This document shows positions 1-8,264 of a stretch of 53,621 bases of DNA, piece by piece. The stretch lies in the NCBI GenBank assembly GCA_018062515.1, contig JAGOSC010000010.1, forward strand, positions 1 through 53,621. The letters are read 5' to 3'. Both the position numbers and the translations under genes were made by a program. The DNA is from Candidatus Omnitrophota bacterium (GTDB lineage Bacteria; Omnitrophota; Gorgyraeia; Zapsychrales; Zapsychraceae). Every line of letters starts with the position of its first letter. Position 1 is the first letter of the stretch. The notes beneath the pieces were generated by a model. That model was given only the letters and a program-made list of their open reading frames with translations. It searched no databases and was not told the origin of the DNA.

Positions 1-728
1 GATTAGATGTCGTTATTCATCTGGCCGGAGCCAGTATTGCTGATCGACGCTGGAGCGAGGAGTATAAAGCAGAAATTTTATTGAGCCGGGTGGAGAGTAC
101 AAAATTAATTTCCAATACCTTAGCCAATCTTAAATATCCGCCTAAATTATTTATTTGTGCGTCGGCGATCGGATGGTACGGACACGGGGAAGCACATCAA
201 ATATTTATTGAATCAGATCCCGCGGCCGGAGATTTTCTCGGCGATGTTTGTTATCAATGGGAAATGGCCACACAAACCGCGCAGGAACGGGGAATACGCG
301 TCGTCAATCTTCGTACCGGTACGGTACTCAGTAAAAAAGGGGGAGCGATTAAGAAAATGTCCGTTCCATTTACCCTGGGATTAGGTGGAAAATTAGGCAG
401 CGGAAAACAGATGTTCAGTTGGATTGCGCTCGATGAAATTCCTCTGATTATTGATTTTATTATTCAAAATGAAAAGATCTCAGGACCGGTCAATCTTACG
501 GCTCCAAACCCCGTAACAAATGCAACGTTTACTAAAATATTTGGAAAAGTGATTCAACGTCCGACGGTATTTCCGGTTCCGTCCTTTGGAGCCCGGTTAT
601 TATTTGGAGAAATGGCGGATAGTTTGTTCTTGAACGGAGCCAAGGTTATTCCCAAAAAATTATTGGATTTTGGGTATTCCTTTAAATATGAAGATTTAGA
701 AACAGCCTTAAAATCTAGTCTGAAATAA
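1..728 (+). CDS. TIGR01777-family NAD-dependent epimerase/SDR protein, 5' end cut by the window
   Basis: The reading frame is open from base 3, so the gene starts outside the window and about 241 codons are visible. The first residues include HLAGASIADRRW, followed by SAIGWYG, a GDVCYQWE segment, NLRTGTVLS and the glycine-rich GLGGKLGSGKQMFSWI. This is the conserved series of the YfcH/TIGR01777 branch of extended short-chain dehydrogenases. The N-terminal Rossmann motif would lie just outside the window. An apparent TTG start at 81 is internal and should not be used. Family members are cytosolic and their substrate is generally unknown, so no specific reaction is claimed. The C-terminal part (PKKLLDFGYSFKYEDLETAL) is complete and ends at a normal stop. 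Confidence 0.85.
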   Translation, partial: LDVVIHLAGASIADRRWSEEYKAEILLSRVESTKLISNTLANLKYPPKLFICASAIGWYGHGEAHQIFIESDPAAGDFLGDVCYQWEMATQTAQERGIRVVNLRTGTVLSKKGGAIKKMSVPFTLGLGGKLGSGKQMFSWIALDEIPLIIDFIIQNEKISGPVNLTAPNPVTNATFTKIFGKVIQRPTVFPVPSFGARLLFGEMADSLFLNGAKVIPKKLLDFGYSFKYEDLETALKSSLK

Positions 729-756
729 TTCCCAAATTTTTTGTATTCGATATATA

Positions 757-904
757 ATGTTCGATAACGTAACAACGCATGTACATGTTTTGACAGTCCG
801 GCTGCATATCCCGCACGCCCAATCATTAAAAGATAAACGCATGGTCATTCATAGAACGATTCGGTTTAGCCAATCTTTGTGAAGTTTCCGTACAGGAATA
901 TTAA
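757..904 (+). pseudogene. frameshifted, truncated remnant of a DUF503 (YlxP-like) gene
   Basis: An ATG at 757 opens a 41-codon frame that reads HVLTVRLHIPHAQSLKDKR, which matches the start of DUF503/YlxP proteins (a beta strand, then the SLKDKR motif). The frame stops at 880. The next part of the family pattern is present in the +1 frame from about 857, where RFGLANLCEVSVQEY resembles the family RFNVSVAEV segment, and that frame stops at 902. The usual protein is about 90-100 residues, so the C-terminal half is missing as well. I read it as a decayed gene squeezed between the epimerase and dnaX. A sequencing error could explain the shift but not the missing C-terminal half. DUF503 function is poorly defined; family members often sit near translation genes. 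Confidence 0.55.
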
Positions 905-906
905 TT

Positions 907-2565
907 ATGTCTTATCTCGTTTTAGCCCGTAAACACCGCCCACAAATATTTAAAGATGTCATCGGTCAGGAACATATCACCGATTTACTCGTCAAGGGAA
1001 TTGAATCTAATCGTATCGCGCACGCGTATTTGTTTAGCGGACCAAGAGGAATTGGAAAGACGACCTGCGCCCGGATTCTGGCGATGTGCCTTAACTGCGA
1101 AGGTGGGCCGCTGTCCAATCCACCGGCGGATAGCGCCATTTGCAAAGAAATTGCCGAAGGCCGAAGTTTTGATGTTCTGGAGATTGATGGCGCTTCCAAT
1201 CGTGGTATCGACGAGATTAGGGCTTTAAGAGAAAACGTCAAATTTGCGCCCGCGCAGGGCCGTTACAAAATTTATATCGTCGATGAAGTTCATATGTTAA
1301 CCACCGAAGCCTTTAATGCATTATTAAAAACTCTCGAAGAACCGCCGGAACATGCTAAATTTATTTTTGCCACCACTGAACCTAATAAGGTTCCAGCGAC
1401 GATTATTTCCCGTTGTCAGCGATTTGATTTTAAACGTATCCCGGTTAATCTGATCGTTTCCGGATTAAAAGAAGTCAGCCGTAAAGAAAATTATAAGATC
1501 GATGAGAATGCACTGTTTTCTATTGCAAAAGCAGCCCAAGGCAGTTTACGTGACGCGTTAAGCACGCTCGACCAACTCAGCGCGTTGAGCACCGAAGGGA
1601 TTAAAGATGATGACGTTTATTCCATGCTTGGTCTCGTCGAGGTTCAATTATTATTTTCTTTAGTCGAAGAAATCGCCGCTAAAAATTGTACGAACGCTTT
1701 AAAAGTTCTCGACGAAATTATTAATAAGGGAAAAGATATTAAACAATTGCTTAAAGATCTTACTGAACATTTTCGCAGCTTAATGGTGATTAATATCGGC
1801 GGAAAAGCCCTCGGGAAATTGATCGATTATCCGCTCAATGTTAAGGAACAAATCCTTGAGCAATCACAACGGTTTACTTTGGCAGAAATTTTAGAAGCGA
1901 TTGATACTCTGATTGAAACTCAAGAAACATGCCGTATCACTGAATCGGTCCGTATGCCATTGGAAGTCGCGTTGGCTAAATTAACTTATCGAGGAAATAA
2001 GGCTCTTCCCGTCCTGAAAAAAGAAATGTCTTTGCCGGCACAAAGCGAAATGAAATCACCCGCCAAGCCTGAATCCAAACCATTTCCGGACCCGATACAA
2101 ATTCTAAAAAGCAATAAAGGCAGTGTTGATTTCAACCTGAAATCGGAACACAAGGAATTGAATGCAGAAGAAATAGCACAACCATCACCAGCGTCGACCG
2201 AATCCAATTCCATCTCGACGAATGACCTGGATCATATTCAAAAGGTATGGGAACTTTTAACGTCGGCTATTAGTAAAGAAAAAATGTCAGTCGCGACCTA
2301 TTTACAAGAAGGCATGCCGTCGAGAATTAAGGGTGAATATTTATTTATTGGATTCCCAAAACACTGCGGATTTCAAAAAGAAGTTCTTGAAGGAAAAGAA
2401 AATACGCTTTTGATTGAACGGATTTTCAGTGAACAGTTAAAGACAAAAATTGTCATCCGTTTTGAATTTATTGAACAAATGAAGGAAGTTGTCATCGATC
2501 AAAAGGTTCAATCTACGCTGGATGCTTTTAACGGAAAAGTCATTAAGCGTTGGCATAATGATTAA
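907..2565 (+). CDS. dnaX: DNA polymerase III subunit gamma/tau
   Basis: This is the clamp-loader ATPase of the replisome. It has the N-terminal AAA+ core of DnaX: ARKHRPQIFKDVIGQEHI, Walker A GPRGIGKTT at residues 45-53, Walker B IVDEVHML, and the sensor/SRC motif ISRCQRF. The zinc module is unusual. Aligned with the family spacing C-x8-C-x2-C-x2-C, Cys64 and Cys79 are present, but the middle ligands are Pro73 and Ser76. A low-complexity Pro/Ser/Lys linker follows near residues 365-440, then a short tau-like C-terminal domain. At 552 residues the length is normal. recR follows after a 12-base gap, without the ybaB gene that often sits between them. ATG is taken as start because the family N-terminus begins at this methionine. 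Confidence 0.96.
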   Translation: MSYLVLARKHRPQIFKDVIGQEHITDLLVKGIESNRIAHAYLFSGPRGIGKTTCARILAMCLNCEGGPLSNPPADSAICKEIAEGRSFDVLEIDGASNRGIDEIRALRENVKFAPAQGRYKIYIVDEVHMLTTEAFNALLKTLEEPPEHAKFIFATTEPNKVPATIISRCQRFDFKRIPVNLIVSGLKEVSRKENYKIDENALFSIAKAAQGSLRDALSTLDQLSALSTEGIKDDDVYSMLGLVEVQLLFSLVEEIAAKNCTNALKVLDEIINKGKDIKQLLKDLTEHFRSLMVINIGGKALGKLIDYPLNVKEQILEQSQRFTLAEILEAIDTLIETQETCRITESVRMPLEVALAKLTYRGNKALPVLKKEMSLPAQSEMKSPAKPESKPFPDPIQILKSNKGSVDFNLKSEHKELNAEEIAQPSPASTESNSISTNDLDHIQKVWELLTSAISKEKMSVATYLQEGMPSRIKGEYLFIGFPKHCGFQKEVLEGKENTLLIERIFSEQLKTKIVIRFEFIEQMKEVVIDQKVQSTLDAFNGKVIKRWHND

Positions 2566-2577
2566 GAGCATATAATT

Positions 2578-3177
2578 ATGTCGTACCCAAAATTATTAGA
2601 AAATTTAATTACGCAATTAGCTAAATTACCCGGCGTCGGACGACGAAGCGCGGAACGCATGGCATTTTGGTTTCTCGACCAGGACAAAGAAACCGTCGGA
2701 CAATTTGCTTACGATATGCTTCAATTAAAAGAAGGCCTTAAATGCTGTTCCCGTTGCAATCATCTTAGCGACCATGATATTTGCGGGATTTGCCGTGATA
2801 CGTCGCGTGATCAAAAAACAGTTTGTGTCGTCGAAGACCCAAAAGATTTAATCGCGATCGAAAAATCCGGATCTTTCCGCGGTGTGTACCATGTCCTCTT
2901 AGGAACAATTTCCCCCAGCGACGGACGCGGCCCCGAAGATTTAAAAATCCAGCATTTAATGGACCGCATCACCGCTGAAGGAATTAAAGAAGTCGTTATT
3001 GCCACTGATCCGGACAATGAAGGGGAAATGACGGCTTTATATTTACTGAAGCAAATTAAACCAATGGGTATACGCATTAGCCGCATCGGATTTGGTATAC
3101 CTGTGGGCGGTTCCCTTGAATTTGCCGACATATCCACCTTAAGCATGTCCTTGTCCGCACGACGGGTATTTGAATAG
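2578..3177 (+). CDS. recR: recombination mediator protein RecR
   Basis: RecR acts with RecF/RecO in loading RecA at gaps. The 199-residue protein has the usual order: a helix-hairpin-helix near residues 8-28 (LAKLPGVGRRSAERMAFW), a C4 zinc finger with both Cys pairs intact (CSRC and CGIC around residues 57-72), and a Toprim domain with VVEDPKDL and the acidic ATDPDNEGEMTALY. It ends with the conserved GIPVGGSLEFADISTLSMSL tail. Length and motifs are normal. It is co-transcribed with dnaX (12-base gap) and is followed 11 bases later by the tetrapyrrole fusion gene. Confidence 0.97.
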   Translation: MSYPKLLENLITQLAKLPGVGRRSAERMAFWFLDQDKETVGQFAYDMLQLKEGLKCCSRCNHLSDHDICGICRDTSRDQKTVCVVEDPKDLIAIEKSGSFRGVYHVLLGTISPSDGRGPEDLKIQHLMDRITAEGIKEVVIATDPDNEGEMTALYLLKQIKPMGIRISRIGFGIPVGGSLEFADISTLSMSLSARRVFE

Positions 3178-3188
3178 GAAATAATGAC

Positions 3189-5219
3189 ATGAGTCAATTA
3201 CGCGTCGGATCACGCAACAGCCGCCTGGCCACTATTCAAGTCGATGAAGTTGAGCAGCTTCTCAAAGATCAAGATATTTCCGTCCAGTTTATCCGCACAA
3301 CGTTTTTGTCGAGTGGTGATCGAGACAAAAAAACACCTTTAACCGAAAATACCAAAGACGATTTTTTCTCTGATCGTTTAGATGAAGCGCTCCTTAAAAA
3401 TGAAATTGATATTGCCATTCACAGCGCTAAAGACCTTCCCAAAAAACTGAATCAAAATCTCACGATTTATGCCTTAACCAAAAGTCCCGACGACACCGAC
3501 GCGTTTGTCGGACATTCACCGATTGCTCAGCTAAAACCTGGCAGCCGTATCGGAACGAGCAGTCAACTCAGACAGGAGGGGATCCTGCAATTAAACAAAG
3601 ATTTAATAATTGTTCCTATACGCGGGACGATTGAAGAGAGACTTAAATTAATTGACGGCGGACAGGTGGATGGAATTATCGTAGCGACGATCGCGTTAAA
3701 GCGCTTAATGCTGGAAAATCTAATCAAAAATATTATGCCTTGGGATGGCTCACCCTTACAAGGACAACTCGCGATTGTTGGTCGAGTTAGCGATCAAAAA
3801 ATAAAGAAAATATTCGATAGAATTGATGTCAGAAAAACGTACGGTAAAGTTAGTCTCGTCGGAGCTGGACCAGGTGATCCGGATCTAATTACGTTAAAGG
3901 GTGTTAACTCATTAAAAAAAGCTAATTGTGTTCTATATGATTATCTAGTACACAAGTCAATTCTTGATCACGCGCCGGCCGCTGAAAAAATTTATGTTGG
4001 AAAACGAAAAGGAGAGCATACCTTAAAGCAAGCTGATTTATCTCGACTGATACGGCAAAAAGCGTTTGAAGGAAAAACCATCGTTCGGCTGAAAGGCGGT
4101 GATCCGCTTATTTTCGGACGAGGAGCGGACGAACTCACGTATTTAAGAGACTTTCATATTGACGTTGATGTCATACCCGGGGTTAGTTCAGCGACAGGTG
4201 TTCCGTCGCATTTAGGAATTCCTTTAACGGCTCGAGGGTATTCATCATCCGTCGCGTTCCTAAGCGGACATCAAGCTGAAGATCAAAATGATGAAGAAGA
4301 AATTTTGATTCCCAAAGATATCGACACTTTGGTTTTTTTAATGGGCCTGACAAAATTGAATAAAATTGTTGAAGCCCTAAAGGAATCTAAAAAGGATTTG
4401 AGTACGCCGGTCGCGGTCATTTCGCGCGGCACTCGTTATGATCAAATGGTGGTTAAAGGAACCCTTGATACCATTCAAGCCGACGTCAACAAGGTTGATA
4501 TTCATCCGCCAGCTTTAATCGTCGTCGGTAAAATCGTGGTATTCTGTAAAGATGATTTAAAACAAGACATCATTGTTTACACCGGGACAAATCCGGAGAA
4601 ATATCAATCCTTGGGAAAAATCATTCATTTGCCTATGATCGAAATTACGCCGGTTGAATTTGATAAAAAACAACTAGATCAACTGATACACGATTCCGTG
4701 CATGCCGACATCATTCTTTTCACCAGCCGTTTTTCCGTCCAGCATTTCTTGAATCTAGATTCAAAAATTCATTCTATACTTATGAAAAAGGAAATTATCG
4801 TTATTGGTAAAGATACTGCTACGGCCGTAATGGATTTTGATTTATTTCCGCGTCACATTGCAAGCGATGAAACTTCGCAAGGCGTATTAAATTTATTTAA
4901 GGAACATTATCAATTAAAAAATAAGAAAATTCTTTTTCCCCGTTCCAACTTACCAAATCCGTTTTTAAAAGAACAGTTAGAAAAACTCGGGGCACATGTC
5001 AATGAATTGGCCGTTTACATCAATAATCCAAGCCAAAAGGCCGAACTTCCTGAAGGCCCTGTCGACAAGATAATTTTTACCAGCCCGTCGACCGTTCGTA
5101 GTTTCTTAGACAAATACAAAGCTATTCCTAAACATTGGCTGATTTGCTCTAAGGGTCCACTGACGCAAAAGACCTTGCAAGATAAAGGCTATGAAAGTGA
5201 GATTATGATTTATGGATAA
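3189..5219 (+). CDS. triple fusion: truncated HemC-like domain, uroporphyrinogen-III C-methyltransferase (CobA/SUMT), uroporphyrinogen-III synthase (HemD)
   Basis: Residues 1-213 align with hydroxymethylbilane synthase domains 1 and 2: RVGSRNSRLA at the start, EIDIAIHSAKDLP with the catalytic-type Asp82, and IRGTIEERL. The protein then jumps from LQGQLAIVGRVSD straight into SUMT at about residue 219 (VGAGPGDPDLITLKG, VRLKGGDPLIFGRGADEL, PGVSSATGVPSHLGIPLTAR). HemD fills about 465-676 (ILFTSRFSV, KILFPRSN, IIFTSPSTVRSF). HemC domain 3, which carries the cysteine that binds the dipyrromethane cofactor, is absent, and there is no cysteine anywhere in the HemC-like part. GTSSLRRQ of active enzymes reads GTSSQLRQ, so one cofactor-binding arginine (E. 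coli Arg131) is Leu127. The CobA and HemD parts look intact. The gene overlaps hemL by 8 bases. The HemC-like part may be inactive or complemented in trans. Confidence 0.9.
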   Translation: MSQLRVGSRNSRLATIQVDEVEQLLKDQDISVQFIRTTFLSSGDRDKKTPLTENTKDDFFSDRLDEALLKNEIDIAIHSAKDLPKKLNQNLTIYALTKSPDDTDAFVGHSPIAQLKPGSRIGTSSQLRQEGILQLNKDLIIVPIRGTIEERLKLIDGGQVDGIIVATIALKRLMLENLIKNIMPWDGSPLQGQLAIVGRVSDQKIKKIFDRIDVRKTYGKVSLVGAGPGDPDLITLKGVNSLKKANCVLYDYLVHKSILDHAPAAEKIYVGKRKGEHTLKQADLSRLIRQKAFEGKTIVRLKGGDPLIFGRGADELTYLRDFHIDVDVIPGVSSATGVPSHLGIPLTARGYSSSVAFLSGHQAEDQNDEEEILIPKDIDTLVFLMGLTKLNKIVEALKESKKDLSTPVAVISRGTRYDQMVVKGTLDTIQADVNKVDIHPPALIVVGKIVVFCKDDLKQDIIVYTGTNPEKYQSLGKIIHLPMIEITPVEFDKKQLDQLIHDSVHADIILFTSRFSVQHFLNLDSKIHSILMKKEIIVIGKDTATAVMDFDLFPRHIASDETSQGVLNLFKEHYQLKNKKILFPRSNLPNPFLKEQLEKLGAHVNELAVYINNPSQKAELPEGPVDKIIFTSPSTVRSFLDKYKAIPKHWLICSKGPLTQKTLQDKGYESEIMIYG

Positions 5220-6522
5220 TGCTATGAACAGCCGTCATAAAAATTCCAGCCGATTGTTTAACGAAGCGCTCGATGTCATGGTGGGCGGAGTTAATTCTCC
5301 AGTTCGTTCATTTAAGGGAGTTGGCGGACAACCATTAGTTATGAAATACGGTTCGCGCTCAAAATTATATGATCAAGATAATAATGAATATAGTGATTAC
5401 TGTTTATCTTGGGGCGCCTTGATCGCCGGACACGCGCACCGCAATGTGGTTTTAGGGGCAAAAAAAACAATTGAGCGGGGAACCAGTTTCGGCGCAACGA
5501 CGAGAGAAGAGATTGAAATTGCAAAATTAATTACCGGATTTGTTCCGTCGATGGAAAAAATCCGTTTTGTTAATTCCGGAACAGAAGCTACGATGAGCGC
5601 GATCAGGCTGTCTCGCGGTTATACCGGCAAATCCATGCTGATTAAATTTGACGGCTGTTATCATGGCCATTTTGACGATCTTTTGACCAAGGCTGGTTCC
5701 GGGGTGGCCATGTTGCATGAATCCTCGTCGGCTGGCATACCGCCATCTCATATCGAGAATACCATCAGCCTTCCGTATAATGATACGGATGCTTTAAAAC
5801 AAACCATAAAAACACATAAAGATAAAATTGCTTGTGTCATCATTGAACCCGTCGCCGGCAATATGGGGGTTATCCGCGCCGAAAAAGAATTCATCGATAC
5901 ATTGCGGGATCTAACCGCGAAAAATAATATTGTTTTAATTTTTGATGAAATCATGACAGGCTTTAGGACAAATACCGGTTGCGCCCAGGCAGACTACGGC
6001 ATCACACCGGATTTGACCTGCCTGGGAAAAATCATCGGCGGTGGTTTTCCCGTCGGAGCATATGGTGGACGACGAGAAATTATGGATCATTTAGCTCCGT
6101 TAGGAAGCGTTTATCAAGCCGGCACATTTTCCGGAAATCCCGTCGTCATGAAGGCCGGTTCATCGACGTTGAAATTACTGAATAAAGATTTTTATCGCGG
6201 GTTAAACCAACGCTGTGAAACCTTCGCTCAAGACATGAATCAATTCTTCAAAGATCAAAAGATTAACGCGCATTTGTCACATTATTTTTCTATGATGAGC
6301 CTTCGCTTTTCAGAAAAAAATGTTTATAATTATCAAGACGCTTTAAACGCTCAAGGACATGAGCGTTATTCTCAACTTTTTTATCATTTATTGAATAATG
6401 GAATTTATTGGCCTCCGGCGGATTTGGAAGCTTTTTTTGTCAGTCAAACACATTCAAAACGCGAATTGGATGACCTAGCCAAAACCCTAAAAGATTTTTT
6501 TGTAGCTGATAAGAATAAATAA
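5212..6522 (+). CDS. hemL: glutamate-1-semialdehyde 2,1-aminomutase
   Basis: This PLP enzyme converts glutamate-1-semialdehyde to 5-aminolevulinate in the C5 route to tetrapyrroles. Diagnostic segments are MVGGVNSPVRSFKGVGGQP, FVNSGTEATMSAIRLSRGYT, FDGCYHGHFDDLL, LIFDEIMTGFR and LGKIIGGGFPVGAYGGR, in which Lys273 is the expected Schiff-base lysine. The 436-residue length is typical. It overlaps the 3' end of the CobA/HemD fusion, so the two are translationally linked. An alternative ATG lies at 5224; neither start has a strong ribosome binding site. hemA and hemB are not in the window. Confidence 0.96.
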   Translation: MDNAMNSRHKNSSRLFNEALDVMVGGVNSPVRSFKGVGGQPLVMKYGSRSKLYDQDNNEYSDYCLSWGALIAGHAHRNVVLGAKKTIERGTSFGATTREEIEIAKLITGFVPSMEKIRFVNSGTEATMSAIRLSRGYTGKSMLIKFDGCYHGHFDDLLTKAGSGVAMLHESSSAGIPPSHIENTISLPYNDTDALKQTIKTHKDKIACVIIEPVAGNMGVIRAEKEFIDTLRDLTAKNNIVLIFDEIMTGFRTNTGCAQADYGITPDLTCLGKIIGGGFPVGAYGGRREIMDHLAPLGSVYQAGTFSGNPVVMKAGSSTLKLLNKDFYRGLNQRCETFAQDMNQFFKDQKINAHLSHYFSMMSLRFSEKNVYNYQDALNAQGHERYSQLFYHLLNNGIYWPPADLEAFFVSQTHSKRELDDLAKTLKDFFVADKNK

Positions 6523-6569
6523 TTAATCATAATTTTTTGTATAAACTTTTGAAATGAAAGGATGAGACG

Positions 6570-6962
6570 ATGGAAAAAATGCGTAATTTGATTGTTGGGT
6601 TATGTTTATTAATCGCTACCGTTACAAGCCAAGGATGTGTCTTGTTAGCAGGAGCTGCCGTTGGTGCCGGAGGATATGCCTTTGCAACTGGTTCCTTGTC
6701 AAAAAATCTCGATGCAACGACAGAAACAGTTCATAAAGCTTCTCTAAAAGGCTTGGAAGACCTGCGCGCTATTGTGATATCTGAAGATTTAAGCAGCCTA
6801 AAATCTGAAATCCACGCCGAGGGCGAAGATGGCAAAAAAATCAGCATCAATATTGAATCTTTAACCGAACAAGCCTCCAAGATAAAAATCCGGGTTGGAA
6901 CGATCGGCAATGAGTCTGACTCATTGAGAGTTCTAAAAGCTATTACAAATCGAATTAAATAA
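6570..6962 (+). CDS. small DUF3568-like lipoprotein
   Basis: The 130-residue protein starts with a hydrophobic signal (LIVGLCLLIATVTSQGC) with a candidate lipidation cysteine at residue 23. A glycine/alanine-rich stretch (LLAGAAVGAGGYAFATG) follows, then a domain with SLKSEIHAEGEDGKKISINIES and KIRVGTIGNESDS. This layout matches the DUF3568 family, which is common in Omnitrophota and related bacteria. The lipobox is imperfect (SQGC). It has its own ribosome binding site (AAAGGATGAG) 47 bases after hemL. Function is unknown; an envelope location is inferred from the signal. Confidence 0.7.
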   Translation: MEKMRNLIVGLCLLIATVTSQGCVLLAGAAVGAGGYAFATGSLSKNLDATTETVHKASLKGLEDLRAIVISEDLSSLKSEIHAEGEDGKKISINIESLTEQASKIKIRVGTIGNESDSLRVLKAITNRIK

Positions 6963-6999
6963 TATCCGTAAAATCATGCTTTTAACTCTAATAAGACGC

Positions 7000-7028
7000 T
7001 TGATATTAATAAAAAAATAAAGCATAAT
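7000..7028 (+). promoter_or_regulatory. candidate sigma-70-type promoter for the glycosyltransferase at 7062
   Basis: TTGATA at 7000-7005 and CATAAT at 7023-7028 are separated by 17 bases, with predicted initiation near 7035. No clear Shine-Dalgarno sequence precedes the ATG at 7062. The region is very AT-rich, so the match could be chance. Confidence 0.4.
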
Positions 7029-7061
7029 GCTGACTTACTTTAAAAATAATTAATATATTTT

Positions 7062-8153
7062 ATGAACCCAACACCTAAAGTCGCCCACATTGTCTTTTCT
7101 TTAACACAATCGGATCTAAAAAATCTAATTTCCGCTTTGGTCTATAAACAAAAAGAAAAAGGGATTGAAGCGGATATTATTCATATCGTTCCAGAGAACC
7201 AAACGTCGATGGTGCTTAAAATCCGCGGTATTGACATTTTTACGTATACCCGATCAAACGGAATGAATATCCGACTGATGTTTAAACTGTCAAAATTTCT
7301 TAGAGCTAATCATTACAACGTTGTTCACACGCATAGTCATGAAGTGGCTGCGCTCGCCGCTGCGGCAGCGAAACTAAGCGGAGCCAAGGCAATTTATTCA
7401 AGTCATTGGATTACGGACAGTCCTGTGCCGGCATTAGCCAAACAGCTGAATAATCATATTGTTACAGCGTGTGAATATATTCAAACACAGATGTTTGGTG
7501 AAGGCGTTCCTCAAAATCGTAAATATAAAATCATTTATGATGGAATTGATGAACATATGTATATGAAAAGTCCGGGGAAAGAATCATCTAAGGAAAATCG
7601 ACATAAACTCGGACTCCGTGAGGACAGTTTTATTATAGGGAACATTGGCCCATTGATTAAAGAAGAAGACCAGGCAACTCTCATTAAGGCCTTCAAAAAG
7701 TTACAGTCAAAAGGATTAGACGCGGAGTTGGTTTTTGCCGGTGAAGGGCCTCTGTTAAATGATCTTAAAAAGATGAGCGCGAATTATGATCTGGTTGATC
7801 ATATAAAATTTGTTCCGCAAATACTTTCGCGAGCAGAGTATTTACAATTATTTGATGTGATGGTCCATACCGCAAACAAAGAGACCTATCCGTTTAATCT
7901 GCTCGAGGCCATGGCTTCCGGGACACCGGTTATCGCAACGAAGATCGGCGCTAATGAAGAGGTTATCGACGAGCGAAAAACCGGTTACATTGTTCCTTGC
8001 GGCTTCCCGGAACGTATTGATTCGGCGATTATGCGGCTTAATGCGATCAAAACATTACCGCAAGAAATGGGCGAACATTCCCGAGAACATATTGTGAAAA
8101 ATTTCACCATCAACCTCATGGCTGAAAAATACCAAGAACTATATACTTCATAA
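7062..8153 (+). CDS. family 4 glycosyltransferase (GT-B fold)
   Basis: The 363-residue protein has the two-domain GT-B layout. The N-terminal domain contains VVHTHSHEVAALAAAAAKLSGA and a central IIYDGIDEHMY linker typical of GT4 enzymes. The C-terminal nucleotide-sugar domain contains LVFAGEGPLLNDLKK and the acidic loop NLLEAMASGTPVIATKIGANEEVI. It is cytosolic and probably adds a sugar in surface-glycan synthesis; donor and acceptor cannot be told from sequence. It stands alone, 7 kb before the main polysaccharide operon, with its own candidate promoter. Confidence 0.85.
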   Translation: MNPTPKVAHIVFSLTQSDLKNLISALVYKQKEKGIEADIIHIVPENQTSMVLKIRGIDIFTYTRSNGMNIRLMFKLSKFLRANHYNVVHTHSHEVAALAAAAAKLSGAKAIYSSHWITDSPVPALAKQLNNHIVTACEYIQTQMFGEGVPQNRKYKIIYDGIDEHMYMKSPGKESSKENRHKLGLREDSFIIGNIGPLIKEEDQATLIKAFKKLQSKGLDAELVFAGEGPLLNDLKKMSANYDLVDHIKFVPQILSRAEYLQLFDVMVHTANKETYPFNLLEAMASGTPVIATKIGANEEVIDERKTGYIVPCGFPERIDSAIMRLNAIKTLPQEMGEHSREHIVKNFTINLMAEKYQELYTS

Positions 8154-8264
8154 ACTTTCCCTTCTAAACATCAGATATTCAAAAAAAATTCGTCCCATAA
8201 AAAATTCTTTTTTAATTCACGTTAAGCCGTTATATTAAGTACGAGGTGTAAGGAAAGATTAACG

